DNA of 64,000 bases from Actinernus sp. WN-2022 (GCA_030867875.1 JAOWCC010000936.1:15384095-15448094), one strand, 5' to 3'; numbered from the stretch's first letter, positions 8,611 to 19,976 are shown. Notes: a model not told the origin generated them from the sequence alone. Numbers and translations are program-made.

Positions 8611-9440
8611 CAAACATATGGGATTCATATAGGTATGACATGGGATGTACATGGGTCTGGTATGGGAACTATATGGGTTTGAGTTTTTGTTACATGGGAT
8701 AAATATGGGTTTACCTACCATTCAGAAACCATATATGGGAAAAGTAAGGGTTTAAAATGATATCATATGGAAAATACATGGGCAGCACATCCCATATGAA
8801 ACCCATACATGGAAAGCATATGGGAAACAGATCCCATATGAAACCCATATGTATGGGAACTGTATGGGCAGACAGGATAATAGCCATACGGTTCCCATGA
8901 TATGGCACAGATATGGGTACAAAGTGGAATTTGTATGGGCGAAACATGGCACGCATAGGTAGAGGCCCATACTATTCCCATCATCTGGTAAATACATGGG
9001 AAGCATATGGGGGATGCATGGGCTAAAATGGTTCTTTATTCGCGTAGATCCCATATGAAACCCATATACATGGGAATTATATGGGCAGAGACTGGAACAA
9101 CCCATACGACCCCCATGATATGGCAAAGATATGGGCAGTAGATGGGATTTGGATGGGCAGAATGAAGACACACAGAGACCACACAGACATGAACCCATAC
9201 CTTTCCCAGCATCTGGGATTGGCACGTGGGAAACATATGGGGGATGCATGGACAAATGTTTCATTGCTCGTATGACTGATCCCATATTAAACCCATATGT
9301 ATGGGAATTATATGGGCAGAGACGATAATAGCTAGCTGACATGATCCCCATGATATGGCAAGGATATGGGCAGTAGATGGAATTTGTATGGGCAAAAATA
9401 AGACAAATTAACAGGAAAATGCGTATCACATTCATTGTTT
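8611..9440. repeat. Left subterminal repeats of the insertion (about 220-230 bp period)
   Basis: Three diverged copies start near GATCCCATAT at about 8838, 9048 and 9278. Each contains many ATATGGG and CCCATA words in both orientations. Subterminal word-rich repeats like these often serve as transposase binding sites in large DNA transposons; that role is inference. Confidence 0.75.
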
Positions 9441-10424
9441 AGATTAATAATACTGCATGGACTATGCTTTAAGAGCTCACTAAGGCACATGGGAAATATA
9501 TTTAATGCTGTCCGATCCAGCGTAAGCGCAAAATGTTTTCAACCCAAACTTCACGGATCACGGACTGATATGCTAATAACTGCGTAGAAAATTGAAAATC
9601 GCTTTTTTTGGTATATTATATGTTTGAAACATTATAAGATTTCGAAACAAGTCAAAACAGCGAAGAAAAATCCTCTAGACCACGGCGCATGATATACCGT
9701 CTTGTACGTTTATATTTTTGTTTGATACCAAGCGGATGTCGAGGCGCCGGTATAACCAGACTTAATTTTCCAACGGAACTCGCGGTGCCTTCATCCGCCT
9801 GCATGGGAGGCCAGCTACAGGGATCCAAAGCCACGAGGGAACACCGTCGTGCATTGCGGCTAATTGAAATGCCTTCACAACTCGGTAAAACGAGGATGAC
9901 GAGGGTCACAAGAAGTTGGCGTAACTCGCTATTGTCAAATTTGGCGAGCGTTGGCGGTCAAGCGAGAGCGTAATTGAGCAACTCTCATGTTCTTGAGCAA
10001 CTCTCGGGGAGGGGGGGGGGGGACACAGGGACAAATATACCAATGTATCATTAAAATATCAATAAAATATAATAAAAAAATCATGTTCCCATGCGCTCAC
10101 ATACTCGTTTGATCGGCGCTTAAACAGTACATTAAATAAATACGTGCACAAAATACGTCATGCAAATATTGCGTGACCGTTCAAAAGTACTGGAAAGCCA
10201 CTGGGAAAATGTGCGTCCTAATGCTTCTTCGCATTTGGTGGGTTACGTTTGGTATTATTAAAATTAGATAAGTAAACTGTAGAGTACAATCAAATTTCAT
10301 TAGCCTCGCCATCCGAATCACAGGTAGCCCAAGCACTGTTTATGGCTATTTGATAAGTTTGTATCTGAATTTTTAAATTTTGCTTTACGATAAACATACT
10401 GTAATAAAATAAATAAAACTTACC
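9441..10424. other. Insertion core, no gene recognised
   Basis: AT-rich DNA with one GC-rich stretch (about 9720-9970) holding short open frames on both strands that I do not recognise, and a long G-run at about 10003-10022. No transposase motif seen. Confidence 0.4.
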
Positions 10425-10591
10425 TGACGTCTATCTGTCTCTTGGCTGCGTCTGTATGCAGTTTCAGCGAATTTGGGTGCAAGAGCTTGGGCTTCCTGTG
10501 CTCGAACAATTGATCGATATTTGAAGTCCCGGATAGTGACTTGATTCCTGATTGGCTGAAACTTGTATTTCAAAATTATTGTCGGTTTCAC
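10425..10591 (-). CDS. Possible first exon of an unknown gene inside the insertion
   Basis: Starting from ATG at 10591, 56 codons stay open and run into CAG|GTAAGT, a consensus 5' splice site (exon end 10425). The product is Arg/Gln/Ala-rich, with no motif I recognise. Downstream exons were not identified. It may be part of an intron-containing element gene or a chance open frame; confidence is low. Confidence 0.25.
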
Positions 10592-11227
10592 AGTTCGTGT
10601 GGATGTGAACAGATCGAGGCGAGAAGACCAAATCAGCCTTCATACCTTCAAATCAGCATTTATAACTAGATTCTATTGCTGGAAAGACTAGAGTAACTGC
10701 TGCTACTGAGAGACATAAACTAATTTGTGGATAAATCGGTGAAGAACCGCTGGGAAGGCCGAAGCCGAAGGCAAGCAACGTGTCTAGTTCATGTCGTGTA
10801 TAATCTCACAAAGCTTTCATTGTAATTCAGTTCATCAGTTCGCTAATTCTTCTCATTCTGTCGAAGAAATAGCCGGTTTGTAATCTTAATTACGAACGAT
10901 TCTTTAGATCAGAAAATGGGACTGTCAAAATGCTTCTCGAGTGACTGCATGGCTCCGACTGCACGAGTGCATGCGTGTTAAAATATCGAAGCTGTTTTAT
11001 AAATATTAAGAAAGCTCCAGTTGTATTTCTTATTATATTTCTTCCCAGGCCTTTAGTTGCTCACCAAAAGGTTTTGTATTGTATAAATAAACAGAGCTTC
11101 TAGATAGAGCTGTCAGTCCTGTGGTCAACTAAAAGTGCCTTGAGTTCATGATGAAGTCAAATATTACATCACTCATCAGGCCACTGGTCACACGCTACAT
11201 GACGATGTACATTGTATATGGTCTCCT
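10592..11227. other. Insertion core, no gene recognised
   Basis: AT-rich sequence without a convincing gene. Some long T/A runs; nothing further can be supported. Confidence 0.4.
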
Positions 11228-11445
11228 AGTTGACTGCAGAATACCCTGGCACCCCTTCTAAACTGTGCAAAAGTTCTCCATTATAGCTAGCTCTGGTGTA
11301 TTTAGACTCATTCTGTTCATGAATGATTTTGTGGTGGTTAGAGTTTTTGATTTTTTGGGGGAAGTTTTTAGAAGGTTTGTATCAGGTTTGAGAACATGCA
11401 TTATAAATGAACCTGCAGTGGCAGGGTATTCTGCATTTACCGGGT
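11228..11445. repeat. MITE-like inverted repeat (family 1)
   Basis: TGCAGAATACCCTGGC near the left end pairs with GGCAGGGTATTCTGCA near 11421-11436. A diverged copy in the opposite orientation lies at about 22690-22890, sharing the same end and an internal stretch, so this is a repeated nonautonomous element. Confidence 0.6.
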
Positions 11446-11587
11446 GCCCAAATAAAGGTTTAGAAGTCAGGCATCAATTTAGTAATAAAAATTATAGAGG
11501 TGTACATGTATGTGGTTCTGGTTATACACTTGCATGACTTTATATTTTTAAATACATTGTAGCTACTGGTTTATTATAAGTACAGTA

Positions 11588-11743
11588 ATACCATGACAAG
11601 AGGGAAATTAGTGATTAAATTTCCCTGCAAGCCAAGGGAGAGTTTGTTGAAGTCCCAAGGCCGCTTCAGCCGAGGGACTTTTACAAACTCTCTTGAGGCT
11701 TGAGGGGAAATTTAATCACTAATTTCCCGAATTGTCATGGTAT
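11588..11743. repeat. Foldback MITE (family 2)
   Basis: Arms of about 55 bp pair across the element, beginning ATACCATGACAA and containing GGGAAATTAGTGATTAAATT. A diverged member occurs at 19977-20128. Confidence 0.75.
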
Positions 11744-12860
11744 AACTTTGTAATACTCTGATCGCTGAGGAACAGAACAAATCTCTGAGGAGTTTAGTTT
11801 TCTCTGCCTAAACTAAAGACGTCATAGTTGAGTTGCTTTCAAAAACGTTTTAATGCTCGATTGAATGACCTTGACTAATTCCCCTGGGGACAAGTGTGTT
11901 GTTTTTGAGAAGAATAGCAGTCAAGCACAATGTAATTATGTGCTTGACTAAATATTTAAAGGTCAGGCGTATATGGTTTTAAGTATCCCACATGGAAGAA
12001 GTGGGTTTGAGAAATAAGAGAAGAATGTGCAGATTGAAATACGTGATCCCACATGGATTACGTTGAAGGTTATGATGAAGTCAGGTCAGTTTGGGTTCAA
12101 TTTTTTCAACCGGGAGCACGTACAGGGCTAGTTGTGCCAGAGTTGATGCTTTTCACCCTCTCTGATGTCCAGCCTGCATTGTCTTCTAGTTTTCCGACTT
12201 TACGATGCAAGCGAAAATTAGAAATATGCATTGTTCTTGCAAATTTCCCTGTTGAAGACAATTGCATATTTCTAAATTTTCCTTGCATTTGTAATGAGCC
12301 GGGGAATTTAGAGATTAAACGTGCGTGAACAAACAAAGGAATCCGAAGCGATCATGGTATTATCATAATTATGACCTGTAAGCTACATGGTAAGGGTCCC
12401 TGCATGATTTCCTTTCAAAACCATTTACAAAAGTCATGTGATGGGGGCTATAATTTACATATTTGATGTGAGCCCAACCCCTGCTAGATTATTTGCTTGT
12501 TGTTTTGTAATTTGAAAGTGGTCACGTGATAAAAAAACATTGACTCCTTGGGGCCATTGACTGAGTATAAAGGTCATGCCAGAGAGCAACATATTTTAAT
12601 AGCAGCCCCCCTTAATTTCCAGGTCCAATCAGTAAATCGTAGTTCCCTCACTAGGGCGCAGGCAGCTACATGTATAATAATTTATTGTACATGCATGGGG
12701 GTTTCAAAATGTTTTTGAGTAAGATGTCAACATAGGAAAGTATTAGGCATCCAAAATAAAATAAAATGAGGAAAGTATATTAATTTGTCTATTGATAAAG
12801 AGAAATTTAGCCCATGTTGTACCTCAAAGCACAGGGAGTTCTAACTTAATACATGTACAC
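11744..12860. other. Insertion core with a small hairpin, no gene recognised
   Basis: A short inverted repeat (about 12214-12285, arm AATTAGAAATATGCAATTG-like) resembles the hairpin at 19350-19435. No coding region is supported. Confidence 0.4.
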
Positions 12861-13935
12861 ATACCAGTTATATGCTGACCTTTTTAACAGAGCTTGAGAA
12901 GCTTCAGTCTTTTCGCGGAATGAATCTCCTAACACCCTAATCTCACGCTTAGACTCTGCACGGGCAGAGGAACTCTGACTCAGATCCCTCACGTACTAGC
13001 GGCCTAATCCCCTGACTACATCATTGTAGTTTCTAATATGAGAAGGGAGGAAACTAAAGTCACGTGATGGCTTGATGATCGCCACACGATACATGGAAAT
13101 GGACCGAAGTAAAATTACAGAAAATCGAAAACATGAAAATCAGAAACAGAATTATTTTTCGGTTCGGTTATTATTAAAATATTTGTAAAAGCGATATCTA
13201 TGTGTTTGTTTCTTTGACTCAGATTTTCATTACATGTAATTTATAAAACAGACGAATAATATTCCAGTGGGATTAATTAAGACAACATTTTTGGTTCTGT
13301 TTTCATTCACTGATTCAAAATTTCCTCATCGCCAGTCAACTGGATACTTGAAGACTTGAAAATAATATTAAACTTTCCCAAATCACTCTTAGATTCCACT
13401 AGCAGAGGCACAGATGATCAGTCTATACACAGTAGTACAATAATTGGAATTTGGCTTCCGAAAATACAGTAAATTCAATTTTCCTTTTGTCTCTTCTCCC
13501 TACTGATGTCACTAATCAATTGTTCAAGGTTGTCAGTCATCTCAGCGAAATTACTTCCGTTCCATGTATCGTGCGGTGAACATCGAACCATTTGTTGAAA
13601 AATCTTGTACTCCTATTTTAGTGTTTTGAAATGAATCATTTCATTAAAACATTGCCTAGCATCCCAGTCTTCTGAAAAGGAAATAATTGTTGGTAGCAAA
13701 AATACTTTTTTTGTCGAAACGGGACCTGGTTATTTCTTACTCAATTATACGCTTGAATTTAGTTTCCTCCCTTGCTACTTTCTAACTACATGTAGTTACC
13801 ATGCGAGATCTTCTGCCCGCACTGACTTAAGCCCAAAATTAGGGGTGCTAGGTTACACTGCCAGTGTCAGATTCGTTTGGCTGTAAGACTGAAACTTCTT
13901 TGTTAAAAAGGCAGCATATAAACGGTTGTACTACA
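12861..13935. repeat. About 1.07-kb imperfect foldback element
   Basis: Several segments pair in nested order across a centre near 13400. The outer TATATGCTGACCTTTTTAAC pairs with GTTAAAAAGGCAGCATATA. The middle GAGGAAACTAAA pairs with TTTAGTTTCCTC. The inner CGATACATGGAA pairs with TTCCATGTATCG. Pairing is interrupted, as in an old palindromic transposon or collapsed inverted duplication. Confidence 0.65.
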
Positions 13936-14360
13936 TGTAATTAGGTAGGGTTTTCATTATATTAGGAGCCAGTAAACTGGTAAACATTACTGCTGCATGG
14001 TTGTTAGGACCATGCAGTAATATTATTGTTTGCTGCACCATTCTTCATGTCCCTCATGTTGCCATATTTCAGTAGCATTAAACCCTCCTGAAGGTGGATA
14101 ATTAAACATAACTTTTAGATTTTCATTTTCTTTCAGGTCGAGAAAGTTTACTGGAAGCACGAACCATTTTAGTTTATAAGAAGTCATAACCAAATAAAAC
14201 TACACAGGTGATCTTCAATTTAATAGTCAAATTGACAAATTGAATTAGTTAGTTAAGACCTGATCAAAGCCTAGCATGTATATTTTTTTATATTAATTAA
14301 GCTATGAGGCACTATTTGTTGTTATTGTTCATCACTAAATTGTCTTCAGCTCTCAGTGGA
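13936..14360. other. Insertion core, no gene recognised
   Basis: AT-rich sequence containing a short hairpin (CTGCATGGTTGT-like, near 13990-14015). No gene supported. Confidence 0.35.
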
Positions 14361-14363
14361 CAC

Positions 14364-14932
14364 TATTATACAAATAGAGTGTGTCCGTCGAGGAACTATA
14401 GGCTGATAGTTTTAGACAATGAGTGTGCACTAAAATGTTGTGGTGAACTATAACAGGTGGTTAAGCACCCTGAGGGCGGAAGAGAATTTTGTAATGACCA
14501 ATAATGACAAATAGTGTGTCTGTCTCCGAACTATTGGCTGATAGTTTCTCTTGGAAATTTGATGTTCTTAAAACTAGCATAGCATAATAGTTGGTTTCAG
14601 AACATGAAATTTCCATGGGAAACTATTTAACAATTATTCACCAAAGTGAGCCACTTATTTTAGTAATAAGTATATACCACACATTAGTGAATAGTCAGCA
14701 CCAAATAGTTATATTATTTTCTGTCAATTGGACAAAAACTTGTGTAAGGTGATCACTGCTTCGCTCGGAGCTGAATATGTTTGATTAGCCAATCAGAGCG
14801 TGCGAAGAGCACTATTCACTGGTGTGGTAATAATACACTAATAGCCGATAGTTCCTCGACAGATGCACTACTTAATTGTTCATGTATAAAGGTTCCTTGA
14901 TGGACACACTATTTGTATAATTAGTGCCTGCC
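14364..14932. repeat. Foldback MITE-like element (family 3)
   Basis: ATTATACAAATAGAGTGTG at the left pairs with CACACTATTTGTATAAT at the right, and internal GGAACTAT-GGCTGATAGTT segments pair with AATAGCCGATAGTTCC. A second GGCTGATAGTTTCT copy lies at about 14529-14543. Confidence 0.6.
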
Positions 14933-15688
14933 CATCATTTGATCAATATCCAATCAGAATTGGAGAGAATTTCCTGGTGAACTATAATGGCTGCAGATAC
15001 ATGTATATGAAGTTAGTGAGGGAATTAGCCCTGAGTCAACTACATTATCACACTTATCATAGAAAGCATGCAAGATCATCAAGTCTGTTAATTTAAGCAT
15101 AATAAAGCTACATGTATATGGTTCTTTCCAACATACAGTAGATTCGATTTATATACAATTATAGACATTATAGATCTTCTTCAAATCAATATTAATAAGT
15201 CATAATAACTTATTATCTAGTACAAGCGGCTTAATTCATAAATTAAATACATCTTAAAGTAACTGCCTGCATGCTTATAATCACGGAAAATGGCACATGC
15301 AACTTGTGTATTAAATACCAACGAAAATAATGCTTGGTACAAGATTGTAACAGTGTTTAGAACAACAGTACTTTGTATATTTGCTGTTGAAAATATAAAA
15401 CGTACTGTACATGTATGTCACAAACTTTAAATATAGTAGTTTGATGCACTCATATAAATTTATAATAATTTTCTTCTGTTTAATACATGTTAGACATCTA
15501 CATGTATGCGTTTATACCATGGCATCAATGAAAATAAAGACATTGTTAATTGAATTATGGTTGAGAGTTCTAATATTTATATGAATTAAGACATGACAAC
15601 TGCATGTACTTGTATAGCAAAGGATTAGGTACATTGCACAGCTGCTAGAGTATACTGGGGGTGGGAATCAAAACAATTTCTGGATATC
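14933..15688. other. Insertion core, no gene recognised
   Basis: Strongly AT-rich, with scattered ACATGTA words. No open frame or structure supported. Confidence 0.4.
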
Positions 15689-15719
15689 ATGGGTACATTT
15701 TGTTGTATGTTACTGCATC

Positions 15720-16260
15720 ATGACATGGATTTTGTATGGCAGGTGTATGGTAATGACATGGGTGTTGTATGGATAATGTATGGTAATGACATGAGTATTG
15801 TATGGAGAATGTATGGTAATGATATGGGTATTGTATGGAGAATGTATGGTAATGATGTGGGTATAGGAACTGTATGGTAATGACATGGGTATTGTATGGT
15901 AATGACATGGGAACTGTATGGTAATGACATGGGAACTGTATGGCAATGACATGGGTACTGTATGGCAATGACATGGGTACTGTATGGCAATGACATGGGT
16001 ACTGTATGGCAATGACATGGGTACTGTATGGTAATGACATGGGTACTGTATGGATAATGTCTGGTAATGATTTAGGTATGGGAACTGTATGGTAATGACA
16101 TGGGCATTGTATGGTAATGACATGGGCATTGTATGGTAATGACATGGGCATTGTATGGTAATGACATGGGCATTGTATGGTAATGACATGGGCATTGTAT
16201 GGTAATGACGGGTATTGTATGGAGGATATATGGTAATGACATGGGTGGTGTATGGTAAAG
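15720..16260. repeat. 22-bp minisatellite in the right part of the insertion
   Basis: About two dozen 22-bp units with core GTATGGTAATGACATGGG and a variable 4-base spacer (CATT, TACT, AACT, TATT). Some units are replaced by longer variants containing GGATAATGTATGG. Because 22 is not a multiple of three and the unit lacks minus-strand stops, all three minus frames are open for long stretches. Confidence 0.92.
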
Positions 16261-16859
16261 GCATGGGTATCATGGCAAAGATATGGTAATGATATGGGTA
16301 AATTTGCAAGGAATGGGAATAGAATGGAAATTGTATGGGTATACTATGTAAATGGTACAGGTTTCATATGGCATTTATATGGGAAACCTATGGATTCTGT
16401 ATGGGAAACGTATGGCAAGTGTGTGGTTTTTATATGGAAAAAGTCTGGGACAATGGCTTCTCCCATATATTCACCATATCACTCCCACGCTTATCTCATA
16501 TGCTACCCATAGTATTCCCATTCACAACCCATGTATTACCCATCCCTAAATATTAGAATTAAGTAATCTTACCCATATACTCCCCATATATGAAAACCAT
16601 ATGGCCATATATGGGAACCATCTGGATTTTAGACAAATCCATACTTTTCCCATATACTTTTATATGGGCAATGTATGGACCAGATATGGACCATATATGG
16701 GTTTGAAAATATTGCCATTTAGACAGCATGTAACCCATATATGGGAATCATATGGCCCATACAAATCCCATGCACAACCCATCACATACCCATATATGGA
16801 ACTTGAATGGGCCCATACAAAACCCATACAAGGGCCATATATGGCCCATATCAGGCATG
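16261..16859. repeat. Right subterminal ATGGG/CCCAT-rich region of the insertion
   Basis: Short degenerate palindromic words such as CCATATATGGG and CCCATATATGG alternate in both orientations up to the terminal repeat. Word use matches the left subterminal block, which ties the two ends to one element. Confidence 0.75.
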
Positions 16860-16869
16860 TTGGTAAGGG

Positions 16870-18889
16870 ACCATTCTTCATTACAATCACACATTATTGG
16901 AGTGATATATGCTGATACTCCATCCAATTTGCGAAGTGCATGTTTCTGAATGTATATAGAATCAGTGGCGACACGAACGGCTTCATTGGTAGTGAAACGT
17001 TGTAACATACATAATAGATTTATATGTGCATAGGCCAACATGCTTGCACGCAAATGAGTATATTGAGGTTGATTTCCATCGTAATATGTAAGGATGTGAC
17101 CAAGAGGACATTTTTCGGGTGATCCAACCAAAGTGCCATTTCGTATTGTATCTCGTACTAGGAAATCTAGTTCTCCTTGATCAGTTACCAATCGTCTGGT
17201 CAAACGTTTTCCGTCAGCTTTGCTACCTTGTGTAAACTTTCCTATAATGGCACATCCCTGATTTCGACTTTCTGGAAGCCATATCTTCGTTTGCTTATCG
17301 AAAGACACAATGGCCTCACGAATGATGAGAGTTTCGAGGAATCCTTTATCTACAAGGAAGGCAAGAATTTGTATTGGTGCCCATCCATTCTCTGAGAAAT
17401 GTTTTCCAAACCACGATGGAATGATTGGATGGCATATGGAAGCGAATGACCATTCTTGAACCTCAGCGAATCCAGTTCCAATATCGATAGGTAGTGGACC
17501 ATTTACGGAAACTCGAGTCATATGATTGGATGGTTGACCAAATCGTTCGAAATATGGTTTCGCTTCACCTTCACCTTGAAAACTCGCCGGATAGCAAGAT
17601 TTCATATCGATGCTAATAACATCTCTAGTATCGTAGTCCATCGAATTCCATAAACCACCATGGCCATGTTCAACGCAATATTTTTGGATATCTTCTAAGA
17701 AATTGGATGAAGTCGGCTTCCAATTATTCTTTTCCTTTGCTATTACACTTGCTGCATGATTTTCGCCAAATACCAGATCGGCAAGGGATTCGTCGCCCAA
17801 GTCTTGGCATATTAATTGGAGTCTATCTTGAGTTTGTTGAGTTCTGTAAGTGCGACCATCTTGTAGTACGAATTGGTTGACATTAAGTTGCCTTCCTTCT
17901 GATCCTCCTAATAACCATACCGCTTTTGGTTCGTTCAAAGTTGCTTGTCGAATGGCTTCCCATACATCACCTTCGTATATATGGACAGAACGAGATTGTG
18001 GGAAATGCAAATCTTTGGACCAGGTATGGCCATTATGATAGATTAGTTCTATAGGTTTATGCCGGTGACCTTGATATTTGCCGCTATTGTAGATATCTTC
18101 ACCAGCAATGTCACTCAGGATTATAGGCCTGGTGATAATCGTCTCAAGCTTAGATATATCATCGATTGTGGCACCTGTGTCATGGACTTGTTCTTCCCAC
18201 TTCTGAATCTCCTCATGTCTCTTAGTGGTTAGACCTTGGCCTCTAGTAGTACCTTCGAAATGCTCTATCACTCTCTGTGCGACGCAATTAAGATCACCAA
18301 CGCGCATTGGGGCTAAATTTGCTATATCTGGTGCTCTGATTGGATAAAGTCCATAAACCACTGCAGTAACTGGATATGCATTATTATAGTATACCTTATC
18401 GATTCCAACTATCGCACCTGGTTTAGTATCATGAGAAATCTCGATTACGCCATAACCCTTCTTTCTTTCAACACGAACTGGTTCAAACTTGTCGTCAACT
18501 ATCCAATACACATCTCCATCATCGTTATATTCTCTAAGGAATTTAATTTTCAAAATGAACTCACCATCTGGAAGTGCCGTAAGAAGTTCTCTTGCTCTAT
18601 CCATGGTCATACGGACATCCAAAGCCAATCGACCAGCCCTTAATTCGATGCCATCGGCGACATTAATATTGCCAATATCGAGTGGATCTTCCGTTTCTAC
18701 CCTCCACGTAGAGAAGACGGCAGTTGCACCATCGACTTCAAACATATCCTTAGCATCTATCAAGAATTCTACCCATTGCTCATCTGGAAGTGTTATATGA
18801 TGAGGCACTTGGATGTCTAAGTCATATATCTCGTTATTTTCTGGAATTGGTTCATACTCTGCAATAATCTCATCAATCAGATCATCCAT
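16870..18889 (-). pseudogene. DNA polymerase part of polymerase-helicase gene
   Basis: About 670 codons from ATG 18889 (MDDLIDEI) to the insertion border. The N-terminal half is unrecognised. The later part has a family B-like motif A, SIDMKSCYP (about 17585-17612), a probable fingers/motif B region (HLRASMLAYAH), and a motif C-like RVATDSIYI (about 16955-16980) with the TDS core. No clear exonuclease motifs or terminal-protein region are visible, so it is not the standard Polinton protein-primed polymerase seen in copy 2. In the element before insertion it was continuous with the helicase and HNH domains (8598-6710), giving a single replication protein. An AT-rich TATATATATCG run sits just upstream (18910-18920). 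Confidence 0.8.
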
Positions 18890-18901
18890 AGTAACAACGA
18901 T

Positions 18902-18920
18902 GATATACCTATATATATCG
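18902..18920 (-). promoter_or_regulatory. TATA-type motif before polymerase gene
   Basis: On the minus strand CGATATATATAGGTATATC lies about 12 bases upstream of the polymerase ATG. It resembles the CGATATAACTATATG motif repeated upstream of the copy 2 polymerase. Confidence 0.45.
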
Positions 18921-18969
18921 TTTCTCTAAATGGTTGTCAAATACGATAATGTGTACAACGAATATAATA

Positions 18970-19131
18970 ACAATAGCAGCAGGGGGATGGGAAATACTGA
19001 TGATGTCTGAATGTTGTCATGTTGGATTTCGTTGTTTTTTGCCTAATGAAATCGTTATTTTTTGCCTAATGAAATCGTTGAATACAAAAAAATTTCATCT
19101 AAGAATTCCGCTCAGCCCTCCTGCTGCTATG
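18970..19131. repeat. Small inverted-repeat element near the right end of copy 1
   Basis: AATAGCAGCAGGGGG at the left pairs imperfectly with CCCTCCTGCTGCTAT at the right. Inside is a direct duplication of a unit of about 25 bp containing TTTTTTGCCTAATGAAATCG (19034-19080). It could be a MITE or part of the element terminus. Confidence 0.5.
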
Positions 19132-19976
19132 GGTGTTATGAAATGATATTTATCACTGTAAAATTTCTGGTATGAAATGAAGGTTTGTATTTATTAGTTT
19201 TTTTTAGGAACTTATACATAGGAACAGGCACTTCCTGCTATTTGTTGCTAAGAGTCTTTCCAGTTAATCTGGGATTTTCATGTGTGATTTTCTTAGTAAT
19301 ACCATGATCAACTCAGTTGTTCTTAATTGTTTGTTCAGGGATATTTAAACTCTAAATTCCCTCATCAGCATGCATACTTCTTCTAATTTTCTCTCGTTGA
19401 CATGCAAGAATGAAAATTAGAAGGCCATGCATGCTGACTAGGGTTATGGCAGGTCATTGTAAAAATTAGTCCCTAGCAGGGTGCAATGCCTGTCAACCCT
19501 ACCTATTTTATCGCTCAAGAAAGATCTTCTCTTCATTTGTCAAACACGCTTCTTCCATACATGAGATAATTATACTTAAAACCACAAACATGACATGATT
19601 AAACTCCATGCATGCATGCATCAGCTCCTTGAGTATTTAGTCAGCCACAAATTACATTTTATTTTTACATTTTACTTGACATTTTATTTATTCTTCACAT
19701 AAACAATACACTTATCCCCAAGGGAAGCCATGCAGGGTCCAGTTCAACCAATGGTGCTGAATCAAGCATAATAACAAAATGTTAAAAAAAACCTCAACTT
19801 AGCCTCCTCCGCAGGCAACTCTAATATTTGTTCGTCCCTCTCTTACCACAGGAAACCTGGTTTCACATCTTTTTTTTCTCTTAAAAAAAATAATAATTAA
19901 GAGTTGCCTGCTATGGTAGTTTAGGCAGGGAAAAACTGTTCTCTGAGATTAGTTTCATCAGTCGGTGATAATAGTA
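19132..19976. other. Noncoding DNA with a small hairpin
   Basis: A hairpin at about 19350-19435 pairs GCATGCATACTTCTTCTAATTTTC-like arms. Otherwise AT-rich sequence with no gene seen. Confidence 0.4.

Larger units (their letters stand above)
8599..16869. mobile_element. 8.27-kb DNA transposon-like insertion in the polymerase-helicase gene
   Basis: The ends are perfect 10-bp inverted repeats, CCCTTACCAA at 8599-8608 and TTGGTAAGGG at 16860-16869, flanked by ACC at 8596-8598 and 16870-16872, a likely 3-bp target duplication. Polymerase coding resumes on the right and helicase coding on the left in the same frame once the insert and one ACC are discounted, which supports these exact borders. 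Both ends are dense in ATGGG/CCCAT-rich minisatellites. The 6-kb core is AT-rich with nested foldback elements and no recognisable transposase, so it is probably non-autonomous. The superfamily is not assigned. Confidence 0.85.
1..18920. mobile_element. Polinton/Maverick-type element, copy 1 (left end outside window)
   Basis: The block contains a double jelly-roll type major capsid protein, an A32-like packaging ATPase, a retroviral-type DDE integrase, several small membrane proteins and a polymerase-helicase gene. That is the gene content of Polintons/adintoviruses. Genes are intronless and tightly packed, with the capsid cassette on the plus strand and the replication gene on the minus strand, converging on the integrase. 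It is collinear with copy 2 at 46461-57770 except for the replication gene. The window starts inside gene A, so the left terminal repeat is not visible. No certain right terminal repeat was found; the right limit is set just beyond the polymerase start. Breaks: gene A has a stop and a frameshift, the integrase one stop, the helicase one stop, and the polymerase gene is split by an 8.27-kb insertion. Confidence 0.9.

Noticed and set aside
8752..9435. 227-codon minus-strand open frame rich in Cys, His, Met and Tyr
   Set aside because: Lies entirely within subterminal repeats; composition follows the CCCAT/ATGGG words, and overlapping frames are open too.
9652..9973. Open frames of 85 and 94 codons on both strands inside the insertion
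   Set aside because: GC-rich segment open on both strands; no family recognised, no splice or start support.
12053..12336. Overlapping open frames of 91 and 76 codons
   Set aside because: They run through a small hairpin and show no protein-like conservation or motif.
15720..16260. CRISPR-like array of short direct repeats
   Set aside because: Units are contiguous without unique spacers, and the context is animal transposon DNA without cas genes.
15687..16309. Long minus-strand open frames of up to 199 codons with HYHT/SLPY repeats
   Set aside because: They are translations of the 22-bp minisatellite, open in several frames at once. No start context or homology supports a protein.
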